Positions 9,990-19,400 of a stretch of 36,338 bases of DNA are shown piece by piece. The position numbers and the translations under genes are program-made. Source of the stretch: Mnemiopsis leidyi (lineage: Eukaryota; Ctenophora; Tentaculata; Lobata; Bolinopsidae); NCBI GenBank assembly GCA_000226015.1, contig JH153156.1, positions 77,523 through 113,860 on the forward strand. The letters are read 5' to 3'. Under the pieces are notes generated by a model. It made no database searches. It worked only from the letters and a program-made list of their open reading frames with translations, and was not told where the DNA came from. Each line of letters begins with the position of its first letter. The first letter of the stretch is position 1.

Positions 9990-10071
9990 CCCAATGAGCG
10001 GCATAAGTTCACTTTCCTCTCCCATTTTTTGTGGGATCAGCTCAACCCATCTTAACACAGTTCTTACCACT
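9990..10071 (-). CDS. Epac: Epac exon, REM domain second part
   Basis: The first base completes an Arg codon; then VVRTVLRWVELIPQKMGEES and ELMPLIG follow. It matches the V-x-x-x-L-x-W helix of the Ras-exchanger motif, which supports the catalytic domain. The acceptor is CGTAG (weak tract), phase 2 in. The donor is GGG|GTATGT, phase 0 out. Confidence 0.9.
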
Positions 10072-10214
10072 CTACGATATATAAAATTTTATATTCCGCT
10101 TTTAACTCAACCATGGTAAAATTCGAACAATATTATAGATAAAAGGCAGAAAATAGTGCGCCATTTAAGGTGAAATAGCGATTGAAACTATTCGAAAAAA
10201 ATTTGAAATTTAAC

Positions 10215-10380
10215 CTGATTTTCTTTTGTTCGGTAGCCTTGAGATCAAAGCCGCCTTCCTCTCCGTGATATCTATCATCAGTTTTTACAGTTTCGTTATA
10301 ATAAGACATAAGGAGAGTGCAGAGCCTGTCTACCGTCATAAAAACGTTGAAAGTCATAAAGAAATCCTCCATGAAGTAGT
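10215..10380 (-). CDS. Epac: Epac exon, REM domain first part
   Basis: Acceptor CCTTTTCAG, phase 1. It encodes (D)YFMEDFFMTFNVFMTVDRLC, then a loop YHGEEGGFDL and ATEQKKI plus part of Arg. The D-F-x-x-x-x-x-V-F-M pattern is the opening of Epac REM domains. The donor CAG|GTTAAA leaves phase 2, which the next exon completes. Confidence 0.9.
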
Positions 10381-10779
10381 CTGAAAAGGTTTTGTCAAAC
10401 ACAAGAAAATGTTTTGAAGCTATGTTTAAACTACCAGAATATGTTAGTAGTCTTGATTGCAACTCAATTGCTTGATTGTATCGTATAAGTTGCTATGGAT
10501 CTTAGATGTAATAGCTGTAATAACTTAATAACAAAACGTTAAAGTTGGGTCACCAACACAATTCGTCACGAGTCTGTCTGTGTGTCAGTATGTCTGTGTC
10601 TGTGAGCCGGCAGGTTAGACTTGAATAAAATATACCAATACAACAGGGCTCGAATTCGGTCTTAGCCCTTTTCAACATATGAACTAGGTTTACTTCATGC
10701 CAACCGAAAATTTCAACAATCCATTACGTGCAAATTAATGTAGCTGTTGGGATAAAGAGAACCGTAGTTTTGTACTAAC

Positions 10780-10871
10780 CATGTTCGTCATCGTCTCTAC
10801 AGTCTACACAGCTGTCTAAAATGTACTCCACCATTTTCTCGGGTGTTCCGGCCATGATCGTGTACTTGTTA
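10780..10871 (-). CDS. Epac: Epac exon, CNBD-B to REM linker (AGTPEKMVEY)
   Basis: The exon encodes (S)NKYTIMAGTPEKMVEYILDS followed by CVDCRDDDEH. The K-Y-T-x-M-x-G-T-P-E-K signature is highly specific for Epac after CNBD-B. The acceptor CTTTCAG is copied five more times upstream in a tandem array. Donor CATG|GTTAGT, phase 1. Confidence 0.93.
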
Positions 10872-11165
10872 CTGAAAGTTTTATTTGTTACTGAAAGTTT
10901 TACTTGTTACTGAAAGTGTTACTTCTACAGCTTTGTTAGGAGACAATATTATAAACCATGATCGTGTACTTGTTACTGAATGTTTTACTTCTACAGCTTT
11001 GTTAGGAGACAATATTATAAACCATGATCGTGTACTTGTTACTGAAAGTTTTACTTCTACAGCTTTGTTAGGAGACAATATTATAAACCATGATCGTGTA
11101 CTTGTTACTGAAAGTTTTACTTCTACAGCTTTGTTAGGAGACAACATTATAAACCATGAAGACAT
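10852..11165 (-). repeat. 66-bp tandem repeat of a splice acceptor plus exon start
   Basis: Units at about 10956, 11022 and 11088 (partial at 11154) carry, on the minus strand, the acceptor CTTTCAG and the exon start TAACAAGTACACGATCATGG. A shorter ~19-nt duplication near 10866-10914 adds two more CTTTCAG|TAACAA copies. Six acceptors exist in total. The one nearest the coding sequence (exon start 10871) gives the conserved frame. In the distal 66-nt units the exon frame meets a TAA within the unit. Confidence 0.92.
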
Positions 11166-11277
11166 CGTATGTTATACCGGCATAACATTTGTAGAAACAT
11201 ATCACATTATAAAAAATTGGACGGATTGTAGATAAAATCCATTGTCATATAGTCTCTGACTAACAACTTTAACAAAC

Positions 11278-11424
11278 CTTTGAGAACCATCCGAACGGCT
11301 CAGTTTCTCTAAAACAAGAACATCCTTCCCGTTCTCCTTCAGTCTCTCCGTCTTGGCCTCCACATCCCGCAGTATTCTGTTGAAGTCTTCCTTGTCGACC
11401 CTCAGAAAGTGACATCTCTCGTCC
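11278..11424 (-). CDS. Epac: Epac exon, CNBD-B C-terminal helices
   Basis: The exon encodes (R)[20 protein letters not shown], then [20 protein letters not shown] and a polar end. It is near-identical in pattern to the lid/helix region of Epac CNBD-B, which relays cAMP binding to the catalytic half. Acceptor AATACACAG, phase 2. Donor AAAG|GTTTGT, phase 2. Length 147 nt. Confidence 0.94.
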
Positions 11425-11653
11425 CTGTGTATTGTGTATTGCTTATGTTGAGTTAACTACTTTAATGGCTTGAGCTTAATGCCTAAATAAAATGAGAAAG
11501 AATGAAGCAGAAAAGATTGAGATAAAATTGCTTTGAATTTCAGAATGCGTAAGAGTGTAAATATATCGATTAAAGAAATGAAACTGAGTATGCATGTATT
11601 TTGTATGTTATATCTACATGAGTTTGTACTTGTTGCTTTATTGTGTACTTTAC

Positions 11654-11742
11654 CTGAGAATAATGCTTGCAGCGCGGGGAGCGTCGTTAACCAGAGCAAG
11701 TTTTCCAAAATCATCTCCCTCATGTAGCTGTCCCACCACGCC
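11654..11742 (-). CDS. Epac: Epac exon, CNBD-B phosphate-binding cassette
   Basis: It encodes [20 protein letters not shown] followed by APRAASIIL and part of Arg. This is the cAMP phosphate-binding cassette: F-G-K-L-A-L and P-R-A-A, with the phosphate-contacting Arg present. The Lys where PKA-type cassettes have Glu is typical of Epac. The acceptor is TATATCAG, phase 0, the lowest-coordinate copy of a four-copy acceptor repeat. Donor TCAG|GTAAAG. Confidence 0.95.
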
Positions 11743-11908
11743 CTGATATAGAAAATATAGCAAATAACATGTAGCTGTCCCACCACGCCCTGATATAGAA
11801 AATATAGCAAATAACATGTAGCTGTCCCACCACGCCCTGATATAGAAAATATAGCAAATAACATGTAGCTGTCCCACCACGCCCTGATATAGAAAATATA
11901 GCAAATAA
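11721..11908 (-). repeat. 47-bp tandem repeat of a splice acceptor plus exon start (4 copies)
   Basis: Four units start at 11721, 11768, 11815 and 11862. Each is, on the minus strand, 25 nt of intron ending TTTTCTATATCAG followed by the first 22 nt of the phosphate-binding-cassette exon. Only the unit at 11721 continues into the exon. The other three are complete decoy acceptors at 47-nt steps, each of which would shift the frame. Confidence 0.95.
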
Positions 11909-12766
11909 CAATGAATTATCAAAAGAACTGGGTGAGTTTTTCGTAAGTAGTATGAACAGTTTGGGCTAGTCTCAAACGAATTGGATACGTTTGGTACTTT
12001 TTGTGAGGAATTCGCCTTTGAATTTGCTTTTTTGTAACTACATTTCAAAATTCTGCTTTGGTGGCATGGCTGAATATATTGATTTTTGGATAACTTAAAC
12101 TTTGGCGTCCAACCAACAGAAATGGTTTTACTTTTGATCATGATTATTTAATAAAAAAGAAACACAGTTGAATATAGACGTGGAAAAGTTCAAGAAAGTA
12201 CAACAATTAAATTAGAAATTAAAATTACACTGGACATCAGCATAAATTGAAATATTAGTTAATGTTCTTTTGTTGATAATTGGCGCCTGAAAAATGTAAA
12301 AAAAGGAGGAAAATCGTATGATGTTTCGTTTAGGTTGAATTTTATGATAAAAATCCAGCGCAATATCCACATATTTTCTTTTTCCAAAAATTAGTAAAGA
12401 CATTAGAATTAGCACAATATAAAGCTATGAAAACAAAGCATATTTACAAAAATTGCGGGAAATCGCTTGTTTTTACAACCCAGGCCACTATACAAAAACA
12501 TGTTTCCCAAATCGATTGTTTTGTAATTTACAACTGATTATAGAATACTGTAGTGCTGTCTACTACAGTCAAATATGAGGGCAATAATTATCAATCAAAT
12601 CTAAGAAATCTAAAATAGCACTGATAAAAGATTGTGCCAAGGTTAAAATCTCCATTGCTTCAGATCTACACAAAATTTTAAGGTTAACATCATGATTTTA
12701 TCTCCAGATCACTACTACATTAAAGAGCTAAAGTCTCAATTTTATCGCCAGATCACCACTAGATTC

Positions 12767-14233
12767 TCAATCTTCCCACGACACGAACACATTCAGAAAT
12801 GAAGGACTATAAAAAACTTTCCCAAACAAATCATCCCCACGCAAACAACCTTTCTGCAAGGTCAAAGATACATCAACGCTACTCTTCCGAGTTAACTTAC
12901 GACACTGTTCAATGAAGCGACCGTCAATAGCACTGGCGAATTTGAGACTGATCTTGCGGAGGGAGATCTGATCGCTAGATATCATCTTGATCACGTGATC
13001 ATCTTGGAGAGTGTGTCGGGTCGGGTCCTCCAAGTACAACACTTCCAGGGACCTCAACTTCAAGATCACATCAGAAACTAGCAGGTCAAAGTCAAAAGTT
13101 TCATCCTGAGTGAGAAGCTTGATGTGGTTCAGTACTAACTTAGAAAGGCGGGAGAGTTTCGCCAGTGGAATAAGGTTCGCAGCCGAGATTAGGACACAAC
13201 CTGTAAGATCTAGGGTCTGTAATAAGGGACACAACTGAGGTAGGGACATGAGCTGTGTCGGGTCTTCATCTAGGTTGTAGCAGTGTAGCAAGGAGAGGCT
13301 GGTTAGGTTTGATGTTTTCTCTAGAAGAGGGTAGACGAAGGAGAATTTAAGGCCATCTCGAGCGTACCAACTACCGATTGTTAAATCTTGCAAACATTCG
13401 AGGGGACCAATGTCTGATTTATCGAAGTTAAGGACTTCCGCGTCGGGGAATCCGGTAACAGAAACTGTCTTCAGAGTAGCTGCTGAGTGTCTGAGTAAGG
13501 TGTGGAGATTTTCTGGCGAAAAGTTGCTACAGCGGTGCAGAGAAAGATTCTTTAATCCACTCGGGGGAACATTCTCGACAAGCGAGCTTCCACTGACAAA
13601 AATATTATTCTCTATGGTAACTGAAAATAGTTCGGGCACATCCTTAATTATTGCCAGCAATATTTTCTCAGGCAAATGCCCCGTGACATGCAACCTTCTC
13701 AAGGATTTAGGTAGTGATATTCTCTGATGAGAGGATATGCTTGATCCTCTAGGGTAGTTAAACAAAAGTTCCTCCAGATTCGCACACTCCCCCACTGCCA
13801 GCAACAGCCTCCCCAGGTCAGGGTAAATCTTGAAGGAGGAACAGACTCTGAGATCTAACCGCTCCAGCTTCCCCCCGCAAAGTCTCAACAATCTCTCTAC
13901 CCCTGACTGATAGAGCCTCACTCTCCTACTGCTTAACCTGCTCTTGATATCCGATACGTTTAAGGATGTGATAGAGTTGAGTCTGTACAGTGCCATATCC
14001 CGCCAAGTCCTGCAGACTTCCAGGAGAGGGAGGAGGTCGGTTATGTGGAGGTAGGTGAGGAGGATGTTCAGACAGTCCGCGTTGAGGGGCAGGTGAGGAG
14101 GGGGGTCTGAACGGTGATGATCGTGAAGAGAGGTTGATGAGAGGTCTGAACAGTGATGGTCGCGAACAGAAGTAGAGGAGAGGTATGAGGGGTGATGATC
14201 TTGAGAAAAGACGTCTGGTTTCTGATCTGTCAT
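12767..14233 (-). CDS. F-box/leucine-rich-repeat protein, intronless, nested in Epac intron
   Basis: This is an uninterrupted 488-residue frame. Residues about 48-88 form an F-box (LPLNADCLNILLTYL...LLEVCRTWRDM, with the conserved Trp at 77), the Skp1-binding module of SCF ubiquitin ligases. Residues about 120-450 carry irregular leucine-rich repeats with L-x-x-L-x-L patterns, including LERLDLRVCSSFK and LQTLDLTGCVLIS, which would bind the substrate. The N-terminal 45 residues contain a degenerate repeat rich in DHH and SDLSSTS. The start at 14233 is the first ATG of the frame; the F-box lies shortly after it. The gene has no introns and lies on the same strand as Epac, within the intron between exons 17245 and 11742. 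That suggests a retrocopy or a nested gene. The ortholog cannot be named. Confidence 0.88.
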   Translation of the reverse strand: MTDQKPDVFSQDHHPSYLSSTSVRDHHCSDLSSTSLHDHHRSDPPPHLPLNADCLNILLTYLHITDLLPLLEVCRTWRDMALYRLNSITSLNVSDIKSRLSSRRVRLYQSGVERLLRLCGGKLERLDLRVCSSFKIYPDLGRLLLAVGECANLEELLFNYPRGSSISSHQRISLPKSLRRLHVTGHLPEKILLAIIKDVPELFSVTIENNIFVSGSSLVENVPPSGLKNLSLHRCSNFSPENLHTLLRHSAATLKTVSVTGFPDAEVLNFDKSDIGPLECLQDLTIGSWYARDGLKFSFVYPLLEKTSNLTSLSLLHCYNLDEDPTQLMSLPQLCPLLQTLDLTGCVLISAANLIPLAKLSRLSKLVLNHIKLLTQDETFDFDLLVSDVILKLRSLEVLYLEDPTRHTLQDDHVIKMISSDQISLRKISLKFASAIDGRFIEQCRKLTRKSSVDVSLTLQKGCLRGDDLFGKVFYSPSFLNVFVSWED

Positions 14234-14269
14234 TGTAAAACCTTTCAGTGAAGTGTGTGATTAGTATCA

Positions 14270-14510
14270 TGGTTCATTCAAGAGAATATTTTACTTAGAG
14301 ACTTGTCGCGTAACGAGCTGCAGCAGAGAAACAAAAACTAAACAAAATTGCGTACGATCGATATTTTTCAAAAGAACGGCAAATTTGCGTACAGAAATGG
14401 CAAGACAGCTTGCACGTCAGTTCGATTGATCACTTGATGTGGACACAGCTGCAAGTACTATCACTATAGTTGACATGAAAACATGTGACATGTAGGTAAT
14501 TTATATACAC
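14270..14510 (-). promoter_or_regulatory. Possible promoter of the F-box gene with TATA element
   Basis: On the minus strand TATATAAA lies at 14500-14507, about 270 nt upstream of the F-box ATG. It is the best TATA-like match in the upstream stretch. The transcript start is not visible from sequence, so this is a weak call. Confidence 0.25.
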
Positions 14511-14564
14511 ACAATGCACACACTACATTTAGTAACTGTTAAACCGTGTATGGAATACATTGTA

Positions 14565-14700
14565 TATTGTATTGTTAAATGTATAACAAGGATTGCACAC
14601 TGTATAAAATGTATACCAACATTGTTCATTGTATTCAAATGTATACCAAGCATTGTACATTGTATACAAATGTATACCAAGCATTGTACATTGAACACCA
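14565..14700. repeat. Degenerate ~32-bp repeat (GTATACAAATGTATACCAAGC)
   Basis: Three to four imperfect units contain ATTGTACATTGTATACAAATG and related text. The array gives spurious open frames on both strands. It lies upstream of the F-box gene inside the Epac intron. Confidence 0.75.
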
Positions 14701-14789
14701 AGCACAACACCAGCAGATATACAATACCCACGCACCTGCGCGGTAATCTAATAAGAGCCTGCATCTCGCATGTCCATCTTTAACCTAGG

Positions 14790-16350
14790 TACGAAGTCAA
14801 CTTGGCCAGGTGCCAGCGAGAACCCTAAATTTTCCGTCAAAACGACAAATCTAAAAACAGAAACATTGTGAATGTTCCAACATTAACTTACTAAAAGAAC
14901 TAGACACGTGTTCAATATACATGAACTGAGTGGATACATCATAAATACATTTATTCACAAAATTGATTTATAGTTCGAGACGGTCAGAGTTGGCCTGCAC
15001 CGTGCTTTTAGCCATACAATAGTACAATACTTAAAGGTTAAAAAGCTAAAATAACAATCGTTCGCGGGAATAAGAGTGATCAATCTTTCTTAGAAACAAT
15101 GTATAGGTAAGGAATTCTAAAAATAGCACAGCAGTAGGCTGATGCGATACTTAAGTTAAATTAAGATGTAACATGAGCTTCTGTATCGCTGGTACCTGAG
15201 CGTATTTTTTATGTGCAATTCATTTAATCTTATTTTCGAGGCCACGTAGTAATTTTGGTACTCCACAATCTACTTGTCCCATTTAAACAGAACTTATTAA
15301 AAGTACATACTATAACTAACTACATAGGCGATGTATCAAGCTATGAAGCACATCAAACATACTCCCTTACTCCCTAAGTATACCATAAAAGAGCTACTGT
15401 TGTCTGTTATTCATGTGCTAGAAGAATTGAGTCGCAATGTTCTAATGTTTAGTTGGCACGATGCCAGCCAAGAGTCATTTGCTAAGTGACAATCCGTGTA
15501 ATCGTACATGCTATAAAGTAATAATGACTTATTATAATTACCGGCTATAATCGAAAACTAACAAACTAACAAGGAAATCATTGAAACAGATATTAACCAA
15601 CACTGGACTATCACATACAAAGCCACCCTCAACAAGCCATACAATAACTATATCCTCGAAACGAAAGCAAAAGTAAAGTTACCCAATATGAGAGAGCAGG
15701 AAACTTAACAAGTCCGTATTGGACATATAAAGTTACTTAGTTTTAAATATTACGAAGGTGAATTACTTTGCTTCTAACGTTCTGGTGTATTACAGTCATA
15801 ACTAATTTAATATCAAGATATTGATATACCTTGATCTGCAGCTATAAAAACACAAACAAAGCAAGGCCGATACAATGTTGTGACACGTGAAATGACAGTC
15901 AACACTACTCGTGTGATTAGCAGGATTCGACACAACTATAATTATCGATAATTATTCAAGTATATCAAGTATCAAGTATATCGATTATATCAAGTATATC
16001 AAGAATATCAATTAGTATATCAAGTATATCAAGTATATAACATAATGATAGAAGTATCTTTCACAGTTCACAATATCACGTGATTGTTCTCATGTTTGAC
16101 TGTTAAAGCAGTTCCTCAGTACATTAAACAATAATCAGATATATGGGAGCACATAGATTTGTTCCGTTTATAGCTTCAAGGGATTAACAAGAAGATTACA
16201 AACACTGAGAACTAGATTGAAACAAAAACTGCAACATGAACAAGCACAGCAAGTTGTTGTTAAGTTACTCTCTCTAGTTACTCTGTAGCGAACAACAAAA
16301 CTTAAAGCTTGCAGCTGGGAAATCTAGTTGCGAAATTAGACGTGCAGGTA
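14790..16350. other. Intronic DNA without a recognised gene
   Basis: AT-rich sequence in the 5.5 kb Epac intron. It includes a short TATCAAGTA repeat at about 15957-16037. No conserved reading frame or RNA gene is evident. Confidence 0.6.
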
Positions 16351-16363
16351 TAGGACTGCGGTG

Positions 16364-16565
16364 GACCGTACCATCCACCACCGCCGTACCATCCACTGCC
16401 GCCGTACCATCCACTGCCGCCGTACCATCCAGCGCCGCCGTACCATCCACCTCCGCCGTACCATCCAGCGCCGCCGTACCATCCACCATCACCGTACCAT
16501 CTATTGCCGCCGTACCATCCACCATCACCGTACTATCCACCGCCGCAGTACCATCCACCGCAACC
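16364..16565. repeat. 15-bp GC-rich minisatellite (CCGTACCATCCACCG type)
   Basis: About thirteen 15-nt units vary at a few positions. Because 15 is a multiple of three, it yields periodic open frames on both strands (VDGTA on minus, RRTIH on plus). I treat these as repeat artefacts; there is no conserved flank or gene context. Confidence 0.92.
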
Positions 16566-17166
16566 GTTGTTTCTGGCCCCATGAAGCGACTACCTAACTC
16601 GGTAAAAAGATAACTAAATAACACAAAGCTGCATCTGGAAACAAAGCAGCACATTAACGAGTAATGACTGTCGAACAAGACAAACTTTAAACAGATTTGC
16701 CCACAATTTTACAGGAAATGCATTTAACGATCCGTTTTCTCCAAATAAGGCGTAGACTGATATGTCACGTGATCTCATTGGGACAAATAAGGGCGGAATG
16801 TAACCTCATTTTCTCATTGAGCACGCCAAATTGTAATTAATGAGGCGGCATGACGAGGACTCATTGTTAATTGTCTCATTTATCGCTCAATTGCTTAGCT
16901 GGAGGGACTCAATTAGGGTGATCAGTATCACATCACCGATTTTCCATTGCAATCGGTTAATAATGGTGAAATGATGAGGACAACCGGTAACTAATCGACT
17001 AAAAAAGTTAACCGATAACAAAGGCTGAAATATATTGTAATTTTATAATAACCGGTCCAATTTCTTAAATTTTTTAGCCCATGATCACGGGGAAAATTCC
17101 GGGGTATCATGATCATGGTCAGCGTCTTTCCCACCGATTTCAAAGAAAGTTCACAACACCACAATA

Positions 17167-17258
17167 CACCAGAGTTATCAAGTTCTTACCTTGCCAAACG
17201 CCACAAAACACCAGAGTTATCATGTTCTTGAATGAATATCTTACCTTGCCAAAGATGG
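17167..17258 (-). repeat. Two-copy duplication carrying a splice donor
   Basis: The text CTTACCTTGCCAAA occurs at 17185-17198 and 17240-17253, and CACCAGAGTTATCA at 17167 and 17209. On the minus strand each copy is the exon end TTTGGCAAG plus GTAAGA. The donor at 17244 fits the protein. The downstream donor would lengthen the exon by 55 nt, keep a frame open through VRYSFKNMITLVF, and then shift the frame. Confidence 0.82.
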
Positions 17259-17321
17259 TAACGTTGACAGATCCTTTGAGAATAATGTACCAACTCTTCC
17301 CCTCATCTCCTTGCTTTATCA
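17245..17321 (-). CDS. Epac: Epac exon, CNBD-B beta strands (GDEGKSWYIILKG)
   Basis: The exon encodes (L)IKQGDEGKSWYIILKGSVNV and TIFGK. It matches the central strands of Epac CNBD-B almost residue for residue. Acceptor TATTGTTGCAG, phase 1. Donor AAG|GTAAGA, phase 0. The next exon supplies the phosphate-binding cassette after a 5.5 kb intron. Confidence 0.95.
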
Positions 17322-17565
17322 CTGCAACAATAGGTAACGTCAGTGTACAATAGCTGTTTTCTTGCGAAGGTACTGTGTCGGGTAATTCTGCGAGATCCAC
17401 TCGACAAAGAATCATCTTAGCATGCTCTCAATACTGTAATAGCACAGATAGCAAGATAAGCTCTCTATATAAGCCCTGAATCTATTTGGATATTCTTCGG
17501 GCGATATTCGTGCGTCAAATGCACGTATCGACATGGCAAACAAGTTCACTAAGAATTGTAGAATA

Positions 17566-17722
17566 TCACGTGACATCACACCACGTGACATAACACCATG
17601 TGACATAACACCACGTGGCATAACACCACGTGACATAACACCACGTGACATAACACCACGTGATATCACACCACGTGACATAACACCACGCCACGTGACA
17701 TAACACCACGTGTCCACGTGAC
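17566..17722. repeat. 15-bp array of CACGTG E-boxes
   Basis: There are about ten units of CCACGTGACATAACA; nearly all keep an intact palindromic CACGTG. The array starts about 15 nt inside the intron after the donor at 17735. It could act as a dense E-box enhancer (bHLH-Zip proteins bind CACGTG) or simply be a minisatellite. Confidence 0.9.
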
Positions 17723-17735
17723 GCAGCATACTTAC

Positions 17736-17880
17736 ACACAGTTCCGGAACCCTCTTGACTCTCGAACTGGATGCAGGAGGCAAGTTCACGTTTTACAGAG
17801 TTGGACAAGTGAGACAGAGCTTTGATGTGGAGGAGCTCCTCGTAGATGTAGCAAGATCCTCCGCTGTGCGCTCTTTCGGT
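17736..17880 (-). CDS. Epac: Epac exon, DEP-to-CNBD-B linker, with apparent 1-nt deletion
   Basis: From acceptor TACCGCAG the first part reads in the family frame as a PKERTAEDL segment. The second part, [20 protein letters not shown] and [17 protein letters not shown], is also conserved but lies in another frame. Five nucleotides lie between the Leu and Ile codons where the family has six. The exon is 145 nt where 146 would keep phase 2 to phase 1. An internal acceptor CGCACAG (exon start 17863) gives 128 nt and restores the frame by skipping the short conserved part. Either a sequence error or a real change. Confidence 0.85.
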
Positions 17881-17886
17881 CTGCGG

Positions 17887-19255
17887 TAAAAGTGAGAGTT
17901 ATTTAACGTCAAGTAATTTTCATTTTATAGTTATTGTAAAACGATAATTACTTAATAATGATTAGAAAAAACGATTTATAATCTACTTTGTCGAGTTATG
18001 TTGTGCTATTTACTTTTCGACCATACTTTCATAGTTTCATATAAAGATATAAAAACCAATTTCTTGTTGGTATATGGCAATTGTTACATAATACAAGCTG
18101 GCTAACTAACTATTTAATGTAAAACATTGTAAGGGACTGACTTCAGCTAAAGTAAAATTTAGCTCAGATCAAAATCTGTGTTCAAAGAAGGGTGCAAATG
18201 TTAGCATATTAAAAGACTGTTTTAAAATTGTTTCAACTTTAGTCGAACCATTTACTAACCAATACCGCCGATATATTTGTCAAGTTTTTGAAAAATTATA
18301 AACGATTGCAATTTCGTGAGCAAGTTTTAAGATAAAAACTCAACATAAGTTTTTTAAGCTAGTTTAACATTAAAACTCAACATTAGTTTTTTTAAGCTAG
18401 TTTTAACATAAAAACTAATGTCCATCTGTTAGTTTTAACATAAAAACTAATGTCTATCTGAAAAACATCACCTCACAGAACAACATCGATACAAACATTG
18501 ATATAAACCCTATAACATTGATATAAACCCTATAAATCGAGTTAGGTTAGCCAGCCGATGATACACATAGCTCTGCATCTGATCTTGCATTTCACACACG
18601 TGACGTCACGTTACCATGGTTACGAGATTGTTCAGTCCCGGTTTAACAACATGGAGCTGTGATGAAGTTTTAGATGTAATTCTTCCTTTATTCTCTGATG
18701 ATGATTGATCGTGGAGGGCTTTCTGTTTAAAGAATTACTCTGGCTCTAGATGGCTTAAATTGCAATTTCGTTAACAAGAGCGTTTTCTTAGTATCTTCGC
18801 ATAAAATCTACGCACGAAAACAAAATATATCTACGTCAACTAATTCCAACGTCATTATCATTGATTATATGACGCAACAATTCGCACAACGCTTAACAGC
18901 CAACCAAAACAAACACCGCTCAGCAGATCGCCGTTATAGCCGAAAAATAAAACTACTTATCTTCACTAAGCAGATCTAAATTTTTCACTTAAGCTTGCCA
19001 CCTGCACTTCTTGAAACTGATACAACACAAGTTTTAAAAAAAGGAAATCAGCGGAGCCCGCAACTAAAAACACAATACACGTGTTGTCACTTATCTGTAT
19101 CTGTGTATCAAACAAGAGTGCCAGCTTCAGCTCCACCGGATTGTTATATATCGACAGTGGAATCATGTCTAGTCTTCAGGCACATACAATCTACATCTAA
19201 CAGAAAACTGAGCCGATAGAATTACCAAATATACGTGCAGTCCAAAAACAGGTGT
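17887..19255. other. Intronic DNA, small duplications, no gene seen
   Basis: AT-rich, with short local duplications (AAAACTCAACATAAG-type at 18338-18450; ACATTGATATAAACCCTATA at about 18495-18535). Near 18598-18625 a CACGTGACGTCACG palindromic E-box/CRE overlap is followed by GTTACCATGGTTAC. No exon could be supported. Confidence 0.55.
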
Positions 19256-19400
19256 ACCTCATGTTCATTGGCTGTTGGTCACGTGGGGGTAACCGACCAA
19301 TGGGGGACGAGCACGTGATGGCGATTAACCAATCAGAGGGCCGGATTGGCGGAACGGGAGGGGAGAAGAGCTCTGAGGATGGTCTGCATGGTCGCCGATT
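19255..19400. promoter_or_regulatory. Promoter-like CCAAT/E-box cluster inside Epac intron
   Basis: In about 100 nt there are an ATTGG, an ACCAATGGG, an ACCAATCAG and another ATTGG, plus two CACGTG boxes. The stretch is GC-richer than its surroundings. CCAAT plus E-box spacing like this is typical of metazoan promoters. It could drive an internal Epac transcript on the minus strand starting before the CNBD-B exons. No TATA or start codon is clear. Confidence 0.4.

Noticed and set aside
16274..16678. Open frames over the 15-bp repeat (VDGTA and RRTIH repeats)
   Set aside because: The unit length is a multiple of three, so both strands stay open automatically. No domain or splice context supports coding.
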